Assembly: GCF_030056795.1 (NCBI RefSeq)
Contig: NZ_JASHKQ010000001.1
Coordinates: 248,001-312,000, forward strand
DNA from: Rhodococcus sp. IEGM 1381
Lineage (GTDB): Bacteria; Actinomycetota; Actinomycetes; Mycobacteriales; Mycobacteriaceae
Direction of reading: 5' to 3'
DNA length: 64,000 bases
This document shows, piece by piece, positions 23,894 through 32,540 of the stretch. Position 1 is the stretch's first letter; the number at the start of each line of letters is the position of its first letter. The position numbers were made by a program, and so were the translations under genes. The notes beneath the pieces were generated by a model, which made no database searches, had not been told where the DNA came from, and was given only the letters and a program-made list of their open reading frames with translations.

Positions 23894-24883
23894 ATGCGTG
23901 CCATCACACTGAAAGAATTCGGCGACCCCGACGTCATGGAATGGACCGAGGTTCCAGGTCCACGTCCGAGCCGCGGGCAGGTGATCGTCGATGTCTCGGC
24001 CACTGCGATCAACCGCGCCGATCTGATGCAGCGGCAGGGTTCCTACCCACCGCCGCCGGGTGCCAGCGACATCCTCGGCCTCGAATGCTCGGGCATCATC
24101 TCCGAACTGGGCGCAGGCGTCAGCGGTTGGAACGTGGGCGACCGAGTCTGCGCACTGCTGGCCGGCGGGGGCTATGCGGAGCAGGTCGCCGTGCCCGCCA
24201 CTCAGCTGTTTCCGATTCCGCAGGGGCTCGATCTGCATGTGGCGGCGGCACTTCCGGAAGTCGCATCCACAGTGTGGTCCAACCTGGTGATGGACGCGCA
24301 CATGCGCTCGGGCCAGGTATTGCTCATCCACGGCGGCGGTAGCGGAATCGGTACGCACGCAATCCAAGTGGCCAAGCAGATGGGCGTCACCGTCGCGGTC
24401 ACCGCCGGCTCGAAGTACAAGCTGGACATGTGCGCCGATCTCGGAGCCGACATCCTCATCGACTATAAGAGCCAAGACTTCGCCACCGAGATTCGTTCAC
24501 AGACAAAGGATCACGGAGCAGACCTGATCCTGGACAACATGGGCGCGAAGTACCTCGACCGAAATCTCGACGCCCTGGCCATGGACGGCACCGTCGTCAC
24601 CATCGGGATGCAGGGCGGGGTGAAGGGAGAGCTGAACTTCGGCAAACTCCTCGCCAAACGCGGATCGGTTCACGCAGCCGGGTTGCGCGGACGCCCCGAA
24701 ACCGGACCGTCGAGCAAGGCAAACATCGTCGCGGACATGACGGAGCACCTGTGGCCGCTGATCTCCGAGGGACGCGTCACCGCCGTCGTACACGCCGAAA
24801 TTCCGATAACCGAAGCGGCGCAGGGACATCGAATGCTCGACGAGGCCGAGACCATCGGCAAAGTGATCCTGCGAGTCCAATAA
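23894..24883 (+). CDS. NAD(P)H-quinone oxidoreductase, PIG3 family
   Basis: A 329-residue zinc-independent medium-chain dehydrogenase. NRADLMQRQGSYPPPPGASDILGLECSG is the diagnostic N-terminal stretch of the quinone oxidoreductase/PIG3 group, and LIHGGGSGIGTHAIQVAK is the NADPH-binding Rossmann loop. It reduces quinones with NADPH. Position next to the aminotransferase-like gene corresponds to Rv3777 beside Rv3778c in M. tuberculosis, so it opens the conserved cell-wall neighbourhood. Start ATG 23894. Confidence 0.9.
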   Translation: MRAITLKEFGDPDVMEWTEVPGPRPSRGQVIVDVSATAINRADLMQRQGSYPPPPGASDILGLECSGIISELGAGVSGWNVGDRVCALLAGGGYAEQVAVPATQLFPIPQGLDLHVAAALPEVASTVWSNLVMDAHMRSGQVLLIHGGGSGIGTHAIQVAKQMGVTVAVTAGSKYKLDMCADLGADILIDYKSQDFATEIRSQTKDHGADLILDNMGAKYLDRNLDALAMDGTVVTIGMQGGVKGELNFGKLLAKRGSVHAAGLRGRPETGPSSKANIVADMTEHLWPLISEGRVTAVVHAEIPITEAAQGHRMLDEAETIGKVILRVQ

Positions 24884-24898
24884 ATGTGCGTCTGAGGT

Positions 24899-24940
24899 CG
24901 TGCACGGAACTTCGTAGTGGGCGACGAAGTTTCGTGCACG
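24899..24940. terminator. Bidirectional hairpin between convergent genes
   Basis: CGTGCACGGAACTTCGT and ACGAAGTTTCGTGCACG form 17-base arms with a single G-U pair and an eight-base loop, placed midway between the convergent oxidoreductase and aminotransferase-like genes. Confidence 0.75.
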
Positions 24941-24954
24941 TGCGGCGAAGCCGC

Positions 24955-26160
24955 TCAAAGCGCGAGCGAAGCGAGCGCTTTGACGAGCTGATCGATTTCG
25001 TAGCGGGTGGTGTACGTGGCCAGACCGATGGAGACGGCACCACCCTCGTCGTTGACTCCGAGTGCGTCGAGCAGACGACTGCCGCCGTGGACTCCGCTGA
25101 CACTGCCGATTCCTGCCTGCGCGAGTTGCTCGGACACCTTCACCGCAGGCACACCCTCGACCGTGAAACTCACGGTGGGGACACGCGTTGGTGCATTGCC
25201 CAGCACCATGACGTGATCGAGCGAATCAAGTGCCTTCATCAAGTAGTCGAAGAGCCCGTCGTGGTAGTGCTGCAACGATCCGATCGAGAGCTCGAGACGC
25301 TCACGACGGGTTCCTGTGGCGGCGTCGTCGAGATTGGCCAGGTAGTCGATGGAGGCCACCACACCGGCCAACAACGCGTACTGGTGACTGCTGACCTCGA
25401 GCCGCTCGGGCCCCTTGGCCGACGGGTTGAGCGACATCGACGGAAGTTGTTCCAGCAGCGTCGGATCGCGGAAGATCAGCGCGCCGACGGACGGGCCACC
25501 CCACGCCGCAGCATCGATCGCAACGACGTCGGCTCCGAGTTCCTTGATGTCGACGTGCGCGTAGGGAGCAGCTCCGGCTGCATCGACGACGATCAGTCCG
25601 CCCACCTCGTGCACCAGATCTGCTGCAACCCTGACATCGGGTGCGCTCCCGACGATCGGCGACGCCGCAGTGACCGCGACGAGCCTGGTGGTGGAGGTGA
25701 TGAGGTCGTCGAACTGCCACGTGGGCAGCTCACAGGTATCGATTTCGACTTCGGCCCATTTGACGTGGGCGCCGGTTCGGCTGGCCACCCGCAGCCACGG
25801 CGCAACATTCGCTTCCTCGTCCAAACGCGAGAGCACCAGCCCGGTTCCCAGACCGAGCCGTGAGCTCATCGACTCGGCGAGCCACGACAGCAGAGTCGCG
25901 CGGTCCGGTCCGATGACGACCCCGGACGGATACGCACCCACCAGATCAGCAATCGCCACACGCGCGGATTCGAGTAGACCTGCACTCCGCTTGGCTGCGG
26001 TATTTCCGGCCGAGTGGTTGGATGCGCTGTGCCGAAACGCCGTGGACACCGAGGTGGACACACGATCCGGAATCAACATCCCCAGCTGAGGGTCCAGATG
26101 AATCCACCCGTCGCCGAGGGAGGGAATGGACCCTCTTACCCGCGCGACGTCGTACCCCAT
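24955..26160 (-). CDS. Cysteine desulfurase-like protein without PLP lysine (Rv3778c-like)
   Basis: A 401-residue protein of the class V aminotransferase/cysteine desulfurase-like fold. LIVVDAAGAAPYAHVDIKELGADVV holds the PLP Asp region. Where family members have a Lys before the aromatic/Gly-Pro turn (for example SAYKFFGPH), this protein reads DAAAWGGPSVG, so the Schiff-base Lys is missing. It may therefore be a pseudoenzyme or bind PLP non-covalently. By order and strand it corresponds to Rv3778c. ATG 26160 is chosen; a GTG at 26169 is the alternative. It is divergent from the Bpa gene. Confidence 0.8.
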   Translation of the reverse strand: MGYDVARVRGSIPSLGDGWIHLDPQLGMLIPDRVSTSVSTAFRHSASNHSAGNTAAKRSAGLLESARVAIADLVGAYPSGVVIGPDRATLLSWLAESMSSRLGLGTGLVLSRLDEEANVAPWLRVASRTGAHVKWAEVEIDTCELPTWQFDDLITSTTRLVAVTAASPIVGSAPDVRVAADLVHEVGGLIVVDAAGAAPYAHVDIKELGADVVAIDAAAWGGPSVGALIFRDPTLLEQLPSMSLNPSAKGPERLEVSSHQYALLAGVVASIDYLANLDDAATGTRRERLELSIGSLQHYHDGLFDYLMKALDSLDHVMVLGNAPTRVPTVSFTVEGVPAVKVSEQLAQAGIGSVSGVHGGSRLLDALGVNDEGGAVSIGLATYTTRYEIDQLVKALASLAL

Positions 26161-26375
26161 GTCGGACACTCTAAGCGCCGACCGGTGAAGCATGTGTTCC
26201 ACGTCCCGTATCGCCAGGGAACGGTTGCCCACTTCGCACGCTCGACCCCTCCCTGCTTTCACATTTTTCCGACGAGCCCCTGTTGTTTCTCGACGAACTA
26301 CTGTTCCCGACGACCGAACCAGGATAATCGCCCCGGACGATCGCGCAACGACGAGCGACGCGTAAAGATGGATAC

Positions 26376-26957
26376 ATGACCCAATCCGAGTCGAACAGTG
26401 CGCCCGATGACCACGTCGTTGTGATCGGCCCCAATGGAGAACCGCTCGCCCTGAGCCGCGAGGAAGCGACGGCCGCGGCAGCCCGCGCCGCCGGATCGTC
26501 GGCGAACGAGGATTCGAACGACGGGTCGGGCCTGTCGGAGATGGTCGAGCAGCCCGCGAAGGTGATGCGCATCGGCACGATGATCAAGCAACTGCTCGAG
26601 GAAGTGCGCGCCGCTCCTCTCGACGACGCCAGCCAGACGCGTCTCAAGGAAATCCACAAGTCGTCGATCCACGAACTCGAACAGGGACTCGCCCCGGAAC
26701 TGCGCGACGAGCTCGAGCGTCTGGTGCTGCCCTTCGGCGACGACGTCATCCCCACCGACGCGGAACTGCGGATCGCGCAGGCGCAGCTCGTCGGCTGGCT
26801 CGAAGGACTGTTCCATGGCATCCAGACGGCACTGTTTGCGCAGCAGATGGCCGCCCGAGCCCAACTGGAACAGATGCGGCAGGGCGCGTTGCCTCCTGGT
26901 GTGATGCCCGCACCGGGTGCCGGCCACGGCGGCAGCGGTACCGGCCAGTATCTCTGA
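26376..26957 (+). CDS. bpa: Bacterial proteasome activator Bpa (PafE)
   Basis: A 193-residue ATP-independent activator of the actinobacterial 20S proteasome. The N-terminus is disordered and acidic, residues 55-165 form the four-helix bundle of the DUF2587 family (VEQPAKVMRIGTMIKQLLEEVR, DAELRIAQAQLVGWLEGLFHGIQTALFAQQMAAR), and the last residues are GQYL, the C-terminal HbYX-like motif that docks on the proteasome and opens its gate. It forms a dodecameric ring feeding unfolded proteins, including HspR in mycobacteria. The position between the Rv3778c-like gene and the galactan exporter matches Rv3780. Confidence 0.95.
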   Translation: MTQSESNSAPDDHVVVIGPNGEPLALSREEATAAAARAAGSSANEDSNDGSGLSEMVEQPAKVMRIGTMIKQLLEEVRAAPLDDASQTRLKEIHKSSIHELEQGLAPELRDELERLVLPFGDDVIPTDAELRIAQAQLVGWLEGLFHGIQTALFAQQMAARAQLEQMRQGALPPGVMPAPGAGHGGSGTGQYL

Positions 26958-27006
26958 GCAGGCGCGAGTGGAGCCCGCGGAATGAGCCAGGGCGTTTCGA
27001 CGGGTA

Positions 27007-27900
27007 GTGTCGACCGTCGTGTCGGCACCAGCGAAGGATCCCGAGAGCGAGGCAGGAGAACAGATGCCTGCTCCGGTTTCGGACTCACAGACTTATCGGC
27101 GCGCGTTCGGCGATCTGCGAACCGGTTTCAATCAGCGCGAACTGTGGCTGCATCTCGGCTGGCAGGACATCAAGCAGCGTTATCGACGGTCGGTGATAGG
27201 TCCGTTCTGGATCACCATCGCCACCGGCGTGCAGGCCATCGCCATGGGTCTGCTGTATTCGGTTCTGCTGGACATCGACCTGCGCTCGTTCCTGCCGCAC
27301 GTCACCGTCGGACTGATCGTCTGGAACCTCATCAGTGCCGCGATCCTCGAAGGCGGAGACGTCTTCGTCGCGAACGAGGGCCTGATCAAGCAGCTGCCCA
27401 GTGCGCTCAGCGTGCACGTCTATCGGCTGGTGTGGCGTCAACTGCTGCTGCTCGGCCACAACCTGCTGATCTACGTGATCATCATCGCGATCTTCTGGCC
27501 GCCCGGCGGGCTGCACTGGACTGTGGTCTTCGCGATCCCGGCGCTGGTGCTGATTCTGCTGAACGCCGTGTGGGTGTCCATTCTGTTCGGCATCATCGCC
27601 ACCCGCTACCGCGACATCGCCCCGATCCTCGGCAGCTTCGTCACGCTGATGTTCTTCATGACACCGATCGTGTGGACCACATCGGGACTCGAGTCGATGG
27701 GCGGTGAGGCCGCGAACCGCGCCAAGCTCGTCGAGATCAACCCGCTGTTCCACTACCTCGACATCATCCGGGCCCCCCTGATCGGCGAAGATCAGCAGGC
27801 GTACCACTGGTACATCGTGCTCGGCTTTACCGTCGTCGGCTGGGCGTTGGCCATTCTCGCTCTCAAGAAGTACCGGGCCCGCGTGCCCTACTGGGTTTAG
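27007..27900 (+). CDS. wzm: Galactan ABC exporter permease Wzm
   Basis: A 297-residue ABC-2 type permease with six membrane segments. The cytoplasmic entry helix FGDLRTGFNQRELWLHLGWQDIKQRYRRSVIGPFW is typical of O-antigen/teichoic acid exporters, and the segments up to WVSILFGIIATRYRDIAPILGSFVTLMFFMTPIVW are the family core. With the ATPase encoded next (10-base gap), it moves polyprenyl-linked galactan from cytoplasm to periplasm for arabinosylation. It corresponds to Rv3783. Start could be GTG 27007, GTG 27019 or ATG 27064; the N-terminal 19 residues are not conserved. Confidence 0.9.
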   Translation: MSTVVSAPAKDPESEAGEQMPAPVSDSQTYRRAFGDLRTGFNQRELWLHLGWQDIKQRYRRSVIGPFWITIATGVQAIAMGLLYSVLLDIDLRSFLPHVTVGLIVWNLISAAILEGGDVFVANEGLIKQLPSALSVHVYRLVWRQLLLLGHNLLIYVIIIAIFWPPGGLHWTVVFAIPALVLILLNAVWVSILFGIIATRYRDIAPILGSFVTLMFFMTPIVWTTSGLESMGGEAANRAKLVEINPLFHYLDIIRAPLIGEDQQAYHWYIVLGFTVVGWALAILALKKYRARVPYWV

Positions 27901-27910
27901 GGGTCAGCAG

Positions 27911-28750
27911 TTGTCCATCAGCATCAGTACCCATGACGCATGCGTCGACTTTCCGATCTTCGACGCCAAGACGCGATCGTTGAAGAAGGCGTTCCTCGGT
28001 AAAGCCGGTGGTGCCATCGACCGAAACTCCTCCGACGTCGTCGTCGTCGAAGCACTCAAGAACATCACCATGAACCTGAAGGACGGCGATCGCGTCGGAC
28101 TGGTGGGTCACAACGGCGCGGGCAAATCGACGCTGCTGCGTCTGCTCTCGGGCATCTACGAGCCGACGCGAGGCAGCGCCACCATCCGCGGCCGCGTCGC
28201 GCCGGTGTTCGATCTGGGCGTCGGCATGGACCCGGAGATCTCCGGCTACGAGAACATCATCATTCGTGGCCTGTTCCTCGGCCAGACGCGCAAGCAGATG
28301 CTCGCGAAGATGGACGAGATCGCCGACTTCACCGAACTCGGCGACTACCTCGACATGCCGCTGCGCACCTACTCGACGGGTATGCGGGTGCGGGTCGCGA
28401 TGGGCGTAGTCACCAGCATCGACCCGGAGATTCTTCTGCTCGACGAGGGCATCGGAGCCGTCGACGCGGATTTCATGAAGAAGGCTCGGCTTCGACTGCA
28501 GGAGTTGGTGAAGCGATCGGGCATCCTGGTGTTCGCCAGCCACTCCAACGAATTCCTGGCTCAGCTGTGCGATACCGCGATGTGGATCGATCACGGACAA
28601 GTTCGACAGCAAGGCGGCATCGAGGACGTGGTGCGGGCCTACGAGGGCAACGACGCGGGCGATCACGTCGCGCAGATCTTGAAGGAAATCGAGCGGGAAG
28701 ACGCAGGAGTGGAGCCTGCGGAACGACCAGAGGACACAGCCGGTGCCTGA
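27911..28750 (+). CDS. wzt: Galactan ABC exporter ATPase Wzt
   Basis: A 279-residue ATP-binding subunit. Walker A is GHNGAGKST at 66-74, the signature loop is YSTGMRVRVA, and Walker B is ILLLDEG with the switch His in FASHSNEFL. The short form lacks the C-terminal carbohydrate-binding domain of many Wzt proteins, as in the mycobacterial Rv3781. Start is TTG at 27911, supported by tight spacing to wzm. It overlaps glfT1 by eight bases, so wzm-wzt-glfT1 form one operon. Confidence 0.93.
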   Translation: MSISISTHDACVDFPIFDAKTRSLKKAFLGKAGGAIDRNSSDVVVVEALKNITMNLKDGDRVGLVGHNGAGKSTLLRLLSGIYEPTRGSATIRGRVAPVFDLGVGMDPEISGYENIIIRGLFLGQTRKQMLAKMDEIADFTELGDYLDMPLRTYSTGMRVRVAMGVVTSIDPEILLLDEGIGAVDADFMKKARLRLQELVKRSGILVFASHSNEFLAQLCDTAMWIDHGQVRQQGGIEDVVRAYEGNDAGDHVAQILKEIEREDAGVEPAERPEDTAGA

Positions 28751-29645
28751 TCGGATCATCGGGGTCATCGTCACGCACAAGCGTCGTGAATTGCTGGCTC
28801 TGTCATTGGACGTGATCAGTGCGCAAACGCGTCCGCTCGATCATCTGGTCGTCGTCGACAATGCCGACGAGCCCACAGTGCGGGAGTTGGTCGAGTCGAC
28901 GGCCCTGCCGACGACGTACCTCGGCTCGCAGCACAACCTCGGCGGCGCGGGCGGGTTTGCCCTCGGCATTCTGTACGCGCTCTCGCTCGGTGCGGATTGG
29001 GTGTTTCTCGCCGACGACGACGGCCGCCCCGAGGGCCCGAAGGTACTCGAGACGCTGTACGACTGCGCCCTCACCCACGGCCTCGACGAGGTCTCCCCCG
29101 TCGTGTGCGACATCGAGGATCCGGATCGGCTGGCGTTTCCGCTGCGACGCGGCACCTCGTGGCGTCGGCTTCGGTCGGAGTTGATCGACCCGGATAATCC
29201 CGACGACGATCTGCTGGAAGGCATTGCGTCGCTGTTCAATGGAGCCCTGTTCAAAGCGTCGACGATCGATGCGGTGGGCGTGCCCGATCTACGCCTGTTC
29301 GTTCGCGGCGACGAGGTGGAAGTGCATCGTCGGCTGCAACGCTCGGGCCTGAAGTTCGGCACGTGCCTCACTGCCGCCTACGTCCACCCCAACGGGGCCG
29401 AGGAGTTCAAGCCGATCCTCGGTGGACGGATGCACACGCAGTACCCGGAGGACGCGACCAAGCGCTACTTCACGTACCGCAATCGCGGCTACCTGATGTC
29501 GCAGCCCGCCATGCGAAAGCTGTTGCCGCAAGAGTGGATTCGGTTCACCTGGTTCTTCCTGATCACCACCCGCAACCCGAAGGGACTGGCCGAGTGGTTC
29601 CGGCTGCGCGGGCTGGGGCGTCGGGAACACTTCCGTAGGCCCTAG
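28743..29645 (+). CDS. glfT1: Galactofuranosyltransferase GlfT1
   Basis: A 300-residue GT2-fold enzyme that adds the first galactofuranose residues to the rhamnosyl-GlcNAc-decaprenyl primer of arabinogalactan, using UDP-Galf. GVIVTHKRRELLALSL opens the nucleotide domain, NLGGAGGFALG is conserved in GlfT-type enzymes, and FLADDDGRPEGP at 89-98 holds the metal-binding DDD. LFVRGDEVEVHRR is the acceptor-site acid. It overlaps wzt by eight bases. Corresponds to Rv3782. Confidence 0.93.
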   Translation: MPDRIIGVIVTHKRRELLALSLDVISAQTRPLDHLVVVDNADEPTVRELVESTALPTTYLGSQHNLGGAGGFALGILYALSLGADWVFLADDDGRPEGPKVLETLYDCALTHGLDEVSPVVCDIEDPDRLAFPLRRGTSWRRLRSELIDPDNPDDDLLEGIASLFNGALFKASTIDAVGVPDLRLFVRGDEVEVHRRLQRSGLKFGTCLTAAYVHPNGAEEFKPILGGRMHTQYPEDATKRYFTYRNRGYLMSQPAMRKLLPQEWIRFTWFFLITTRNPKGLAEWFRLRGLGRREHFRRP

Positions 29646-29718
29646 CCCCGGCAAACATCGATACAGCGCAGTCCGGCAAGGGGTGCGCGGACCCGCGTAA
29701 TACCGCTACCGTGTGCCC

Positions 29719-30582
29719 ATGACGGAACCTCGGAAGCTCGCGGATCGCATCAAGTCGTCGGCACGGGAGAAGCTGCAGCGGGCAATCGGCGAGGTTTTGG
29801 AGCAGCAGACGGCGCAGCTGGCCGAGCAGACGAGTGACCAGCAGGCGAAATTGCTCGACGTCCTCGAACGTCAACGTCGTGAGATCGACGACCTGCACGC
29901 ATTCATCCGCGGTCTCGAGATGCGCATGCGCCGCGACATTCCCTATGCCTCCGACGTCGAAGCTGCCGCGCAGAGCGCCGAGTTCGCCGAAGAGATGATG
30001 CCGCAAGCACCGACCTTCCTGCGGCCGCACGCGACGCTGCGATTCGCGCTCAGCGAGGTCTCCATCCGCGGCATGGCACTCGAGTTCGGCGTTGCCAGCG
30101 GCACGACCCTCGAGATCATCGCCGAGGAGTTGGCACCGCGCAAAGACATCACCGCCGTCGCCGGATTCGATGTGTTCTCGGGCTTACCCGAGACGTGGCG
30201 TACCGGTTTTCCGAAGGGATTGTTCGAGCAGGAGAGCATTCCCGAAGTGCCGGGGGCGCAGATAGTCCCCGGATTGTTCGAGGATTCTCTGCCGGGCTTC
30301 CTGAAGGGCCACCGCGAGAAGCTGGCCTTCCTGCACCTAGATGCCGACCTGTACTCCTCGACGGTCACCGTGCTGGATCTGGTGGCCGATCGACTCGCAG
30401 TGGGCACCGTCATCGTGTTCGACGAGTACTTCAATTTCCCCGGCTGGCGTAACCACGAGTACCGGGCGTGGACGGAATTCGTCGCACGCACCGGCACCGA
30501 ATTCGACTACCTCGGCTACACCGCCGACAACGAACAGGTTGTCGTACGGATTCGCACGGCACCCAAGGTCCGGTCGAACTAG
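29719..30582 (+). CDS. TylF-like class I SAM-dependent methyltransferase
   Basis: A 287-residue protein. Residues 10-70 form a likely coiled coil (LQRAIGEVLEQQTAQLAEQ, then LLDVLERQRREIDDLHAFI). The catalytic domain has GMALEFGVASGTTLEIIAEEL (SAM loop), FDVFSGLPETW, LDADLYSSTVTVLDL and VIVFDEYFNFPGW, the pattern of the TylF/MycF sugar-O-methyltransferase family, with the metal-binding Asp in LDADLY and DEYFN. Location after glfT1 and before the divergent GlfT2 suggests methylation of a wall sugar, but the acceptor is unknown. The ATG at 29719 is preferred over GTG 29713. Its stop abuts that of the convergent gene. Confidence 0.78.
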   Translation: MTEPRKLADRIKSSAREKLQRAIGEVLEQQTAQLAEQTSDQQAKLLDVLERQRREIDDLHAFIRGLEMRMRRDIPYASDVEAAAQSAEFAEEMMPQAPTFLRPHATLRFALSEVSIRGMALEFGVASGTTLEIIAEELAPRKDITAVAGFDVFSGLPETWRTGFPKGLFEQESIPEVPGAQIVPGLFEDSLPGFLKGHREKLAFLHLDADLYSSTVTVLDLVADRLAVGTVIVFDEYFNFPGWRNHEYRAWTEFVARTGTEFDYLGYTADNEQVVVRIRTAPKVRSN

Positions 30583-32466
30583 CTACTGCCCGTAGAGGCG
30601 TGCCCAGTTCTCGCGGCTCGTCAGTTCGGGGACCGCGGCGCGGAATCGAGCCTGAACGTCAGGTCCCTCCGCCCTGAGCCGACGCAGGACCGTTGCCGTG
30701 CGGTTGGCAACCTCGCGCGCGGCCAGTTTGTCTCTTCGCCGAACCCGCACTCCGGACTGCGACGCATCGGCCACCACCGCACTGTCGAAAAGCGATACAT
30801 GCCACCAATGCGCGTCCGATGCCGAGATGAACGCCAGTTCTCGTCGCAAACGGCCTTGAAACTGGTTCTTGATTCGCTTCGCCAGAACCAGATCGATGAG
30901 CTTGTTCTTCGGTGCAAAGCCTGCGGGAATCGTCAGTAGGTCGGATGACCGTACATCCGGGATCGCAGACGCAGGATGCTTGACCGTTTCAGGATGCCGA
31001 CTCCGAAGTTCTCGAATCTCACCCAGCACAGCCCGCCCACCGTCCTCCAAGATCGACGGTCCCGACAGGAAGTCCTCGATGCCCTTGAGTGCCGTGTGCG
31101 CCAACCCGTATTGCATCGAAACAGCAAATTGCGTGATCTCGCGCCCGAGCATGATGCTGAGCGATTTCACATCGAAATCACTGTGGAGCGCGGCAGTGAT
31201 CAGCGAGTTTCGTACGCTGAAGTATCGCGACCAGTCATCGCGATCCTTCCAGTGAAAATCGGCGTGCCAGACTCCGGCATTGGGAAGCGTGGCCGTTGCA
31301 AATCCGTTGGCCCGGGCGCGAATGCCGAACTCGATGTCGTCCCATTGAAAGAACATGGGCAAAGGCAGACCGATCGCCGATATGACTTCGGCAGGTATGA
31401 GGCATGACCACCAAGCGTTGTAGCCCGCGTCCACTCGACGATTCTGGCGCTTCTTCGTCAGATCGGCGTCGTGAATCGAATTGGCAGACCAACGACCGGC
31501 TTTCAGCTTCGACAGGTCGGCTTCCTCGCCGCTCACGTGCAAGTTTTGCGGGTTCATCAGGTACAACATCTGTGCCCCGACCAACGTCGGTTCGGCCGTC
31601 ACGTTGGCGAATGCATTCATCCGCAGAATGCTCTCGGGCTCGCACAGTATGTCGTCGTCCATCAAGATGACGTTGGCATGCTCGTTTATCGCGGTGACCT
31701 CGAACATGCCGCGCGTGAAGCCGCCTGCGCCGCCCAAATTGCTCTGGCGGATGTATACGAGTTTGTCGCCGAGGATTTCACGCACGTCCGCGAAAAGGCT
31801 TCGACTCGACACCGGATCAGTACCCTGGTCCACCACGAAGATGGCGTCCAGCCCAGCAAGAAGTCCCTCGTCCCCCGCCAGCGCACTGAGGGTCTCGGCG
31901 CAGTCGTCGGCCCGATTGAACGTGCAAATTGCAACTGCTGCCGGTCGAATCACAGCGGGGGCGACGACAGTCCACTCGACATTCGAGACGGTGAGACTGT
32001 CGTCGACTGCTGCGATCTCGATCCACAGGAAACCACCGTCGAGAAAGGTATCGACGGTCGATGCCAGAGACTGACGGCCAGATCCGGACACTCGCACGGT
32101 CGACACCGTCCGTTCGTTACCACCCGAGTCCGACGCGCGGAGACGGACCTCGCCGCCGCCGTCGTGATCGAAGGCCACCTCGACGGTCTCGACGGTCGTC
32201 CACCTTTGGAAGTAGCTGGCTGCAAAACGGCCGAAGTACGTGTCCGTATTCACCGTCGCACCTTGCGCCAGGGTGACGTCGAAGCGCCGACGATGTACAT
32301 CACCGGTTTCGATCGACGCGTACAGATCGTCGGACACGCGCGGAGACGGACCCGCGAATGTTCCACGCTGGACTACGAAACGAGCGGGAGCAGTGTGCTC
32401 GACGAGCCTGTCGCGGATCGCGGCGAGGTCGGGTGCCTCGGTCTTGGCATCGACGAAATCACTCAT
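30583..32466 (-). CDS. Divergent GlfT2-type galactofuranosyltransferase
   Basis: A 627-residue protein like the bifunctional polymerising GlfT2 (637 residues in M. tuberculosis): an N-terminal beta-sandwich (1-165, with VNTDTYFGRFAASYFQRWTT), then a GT-A domain (170-430) with VVDQGTDP, NLGGAGGFTRGMFE and the metal site MDDDI at 269-273, and the helical C-terminus. WWSCLIPAEVI and WDDIEFGIRA correspond to acceptor-site motifs. Several motifs differ from the mycobacterial enzyme (WHADFHWKDRDDW). It is the last gene of an operon with gtrA-like and YfhO-like genes, so it may be a second, specialised GlfT2; the canonical one usually lies near glf beyond this window. Confidence 0.85.
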   Translation of the reverse strand: MSDFVDAKTEAPDLAAIRDRLVEHTAPARFVVQRGTFAGPSPRVSDDLYASIETGDVHRRRFDVTLAQGATVNTDTYFGRFAASYFQRWTTVETVEVAFDHDGGGEVRLRASDSGGNERTVSTVRVSGSGRQSLASTVDTFLDGGFLWIEIAAVDDSLTVSNVEWTVVAPAVIRPAAVAICTFNRADDCAETLSALAGDEGLLAGLDAIFVVDQGTDPVSSRSLFADVREILGDKLVYIRQSNLGGAGGFTRGMFEVTAINEHANVILMDDDILCEPESILRMNAFANVTAEPTLVGAQMLYLMNPQNLHVSGEEADLSKLKAGRWSANSIHDADLTKKRQNRRVDAGYNAWWSCLIPAEVISAIGLPLPMFFQWDDIEFGIRARANGFATATLPNAGVWHADFHWKDRDDWSRYFSVRNSLITAALHSDFDVKSLSIMLGREITQFAVSMQYGLAHTALKGIEDFLSGPSILEDGGRAVLGEIRELRSRHPETVKHPASAIPDVRSSDLLTIPAGFAPKNKLIDLVLAKRIKNQFQGRLRRELAFISASDAHWWHVSLFDSAVVADASQSGVRVRRRDKLAAREVANRTATVLRRLRAEGPDVQARFRAAVPELTSRENWARLYGQ

Positions 32467-32540
32467 TGGTCTCCTACGGGTTCGCGATGTGGCGTCACAC
32501 CGCGCTTGTCATGCACGATTGCACGACGCGCATCACGATA

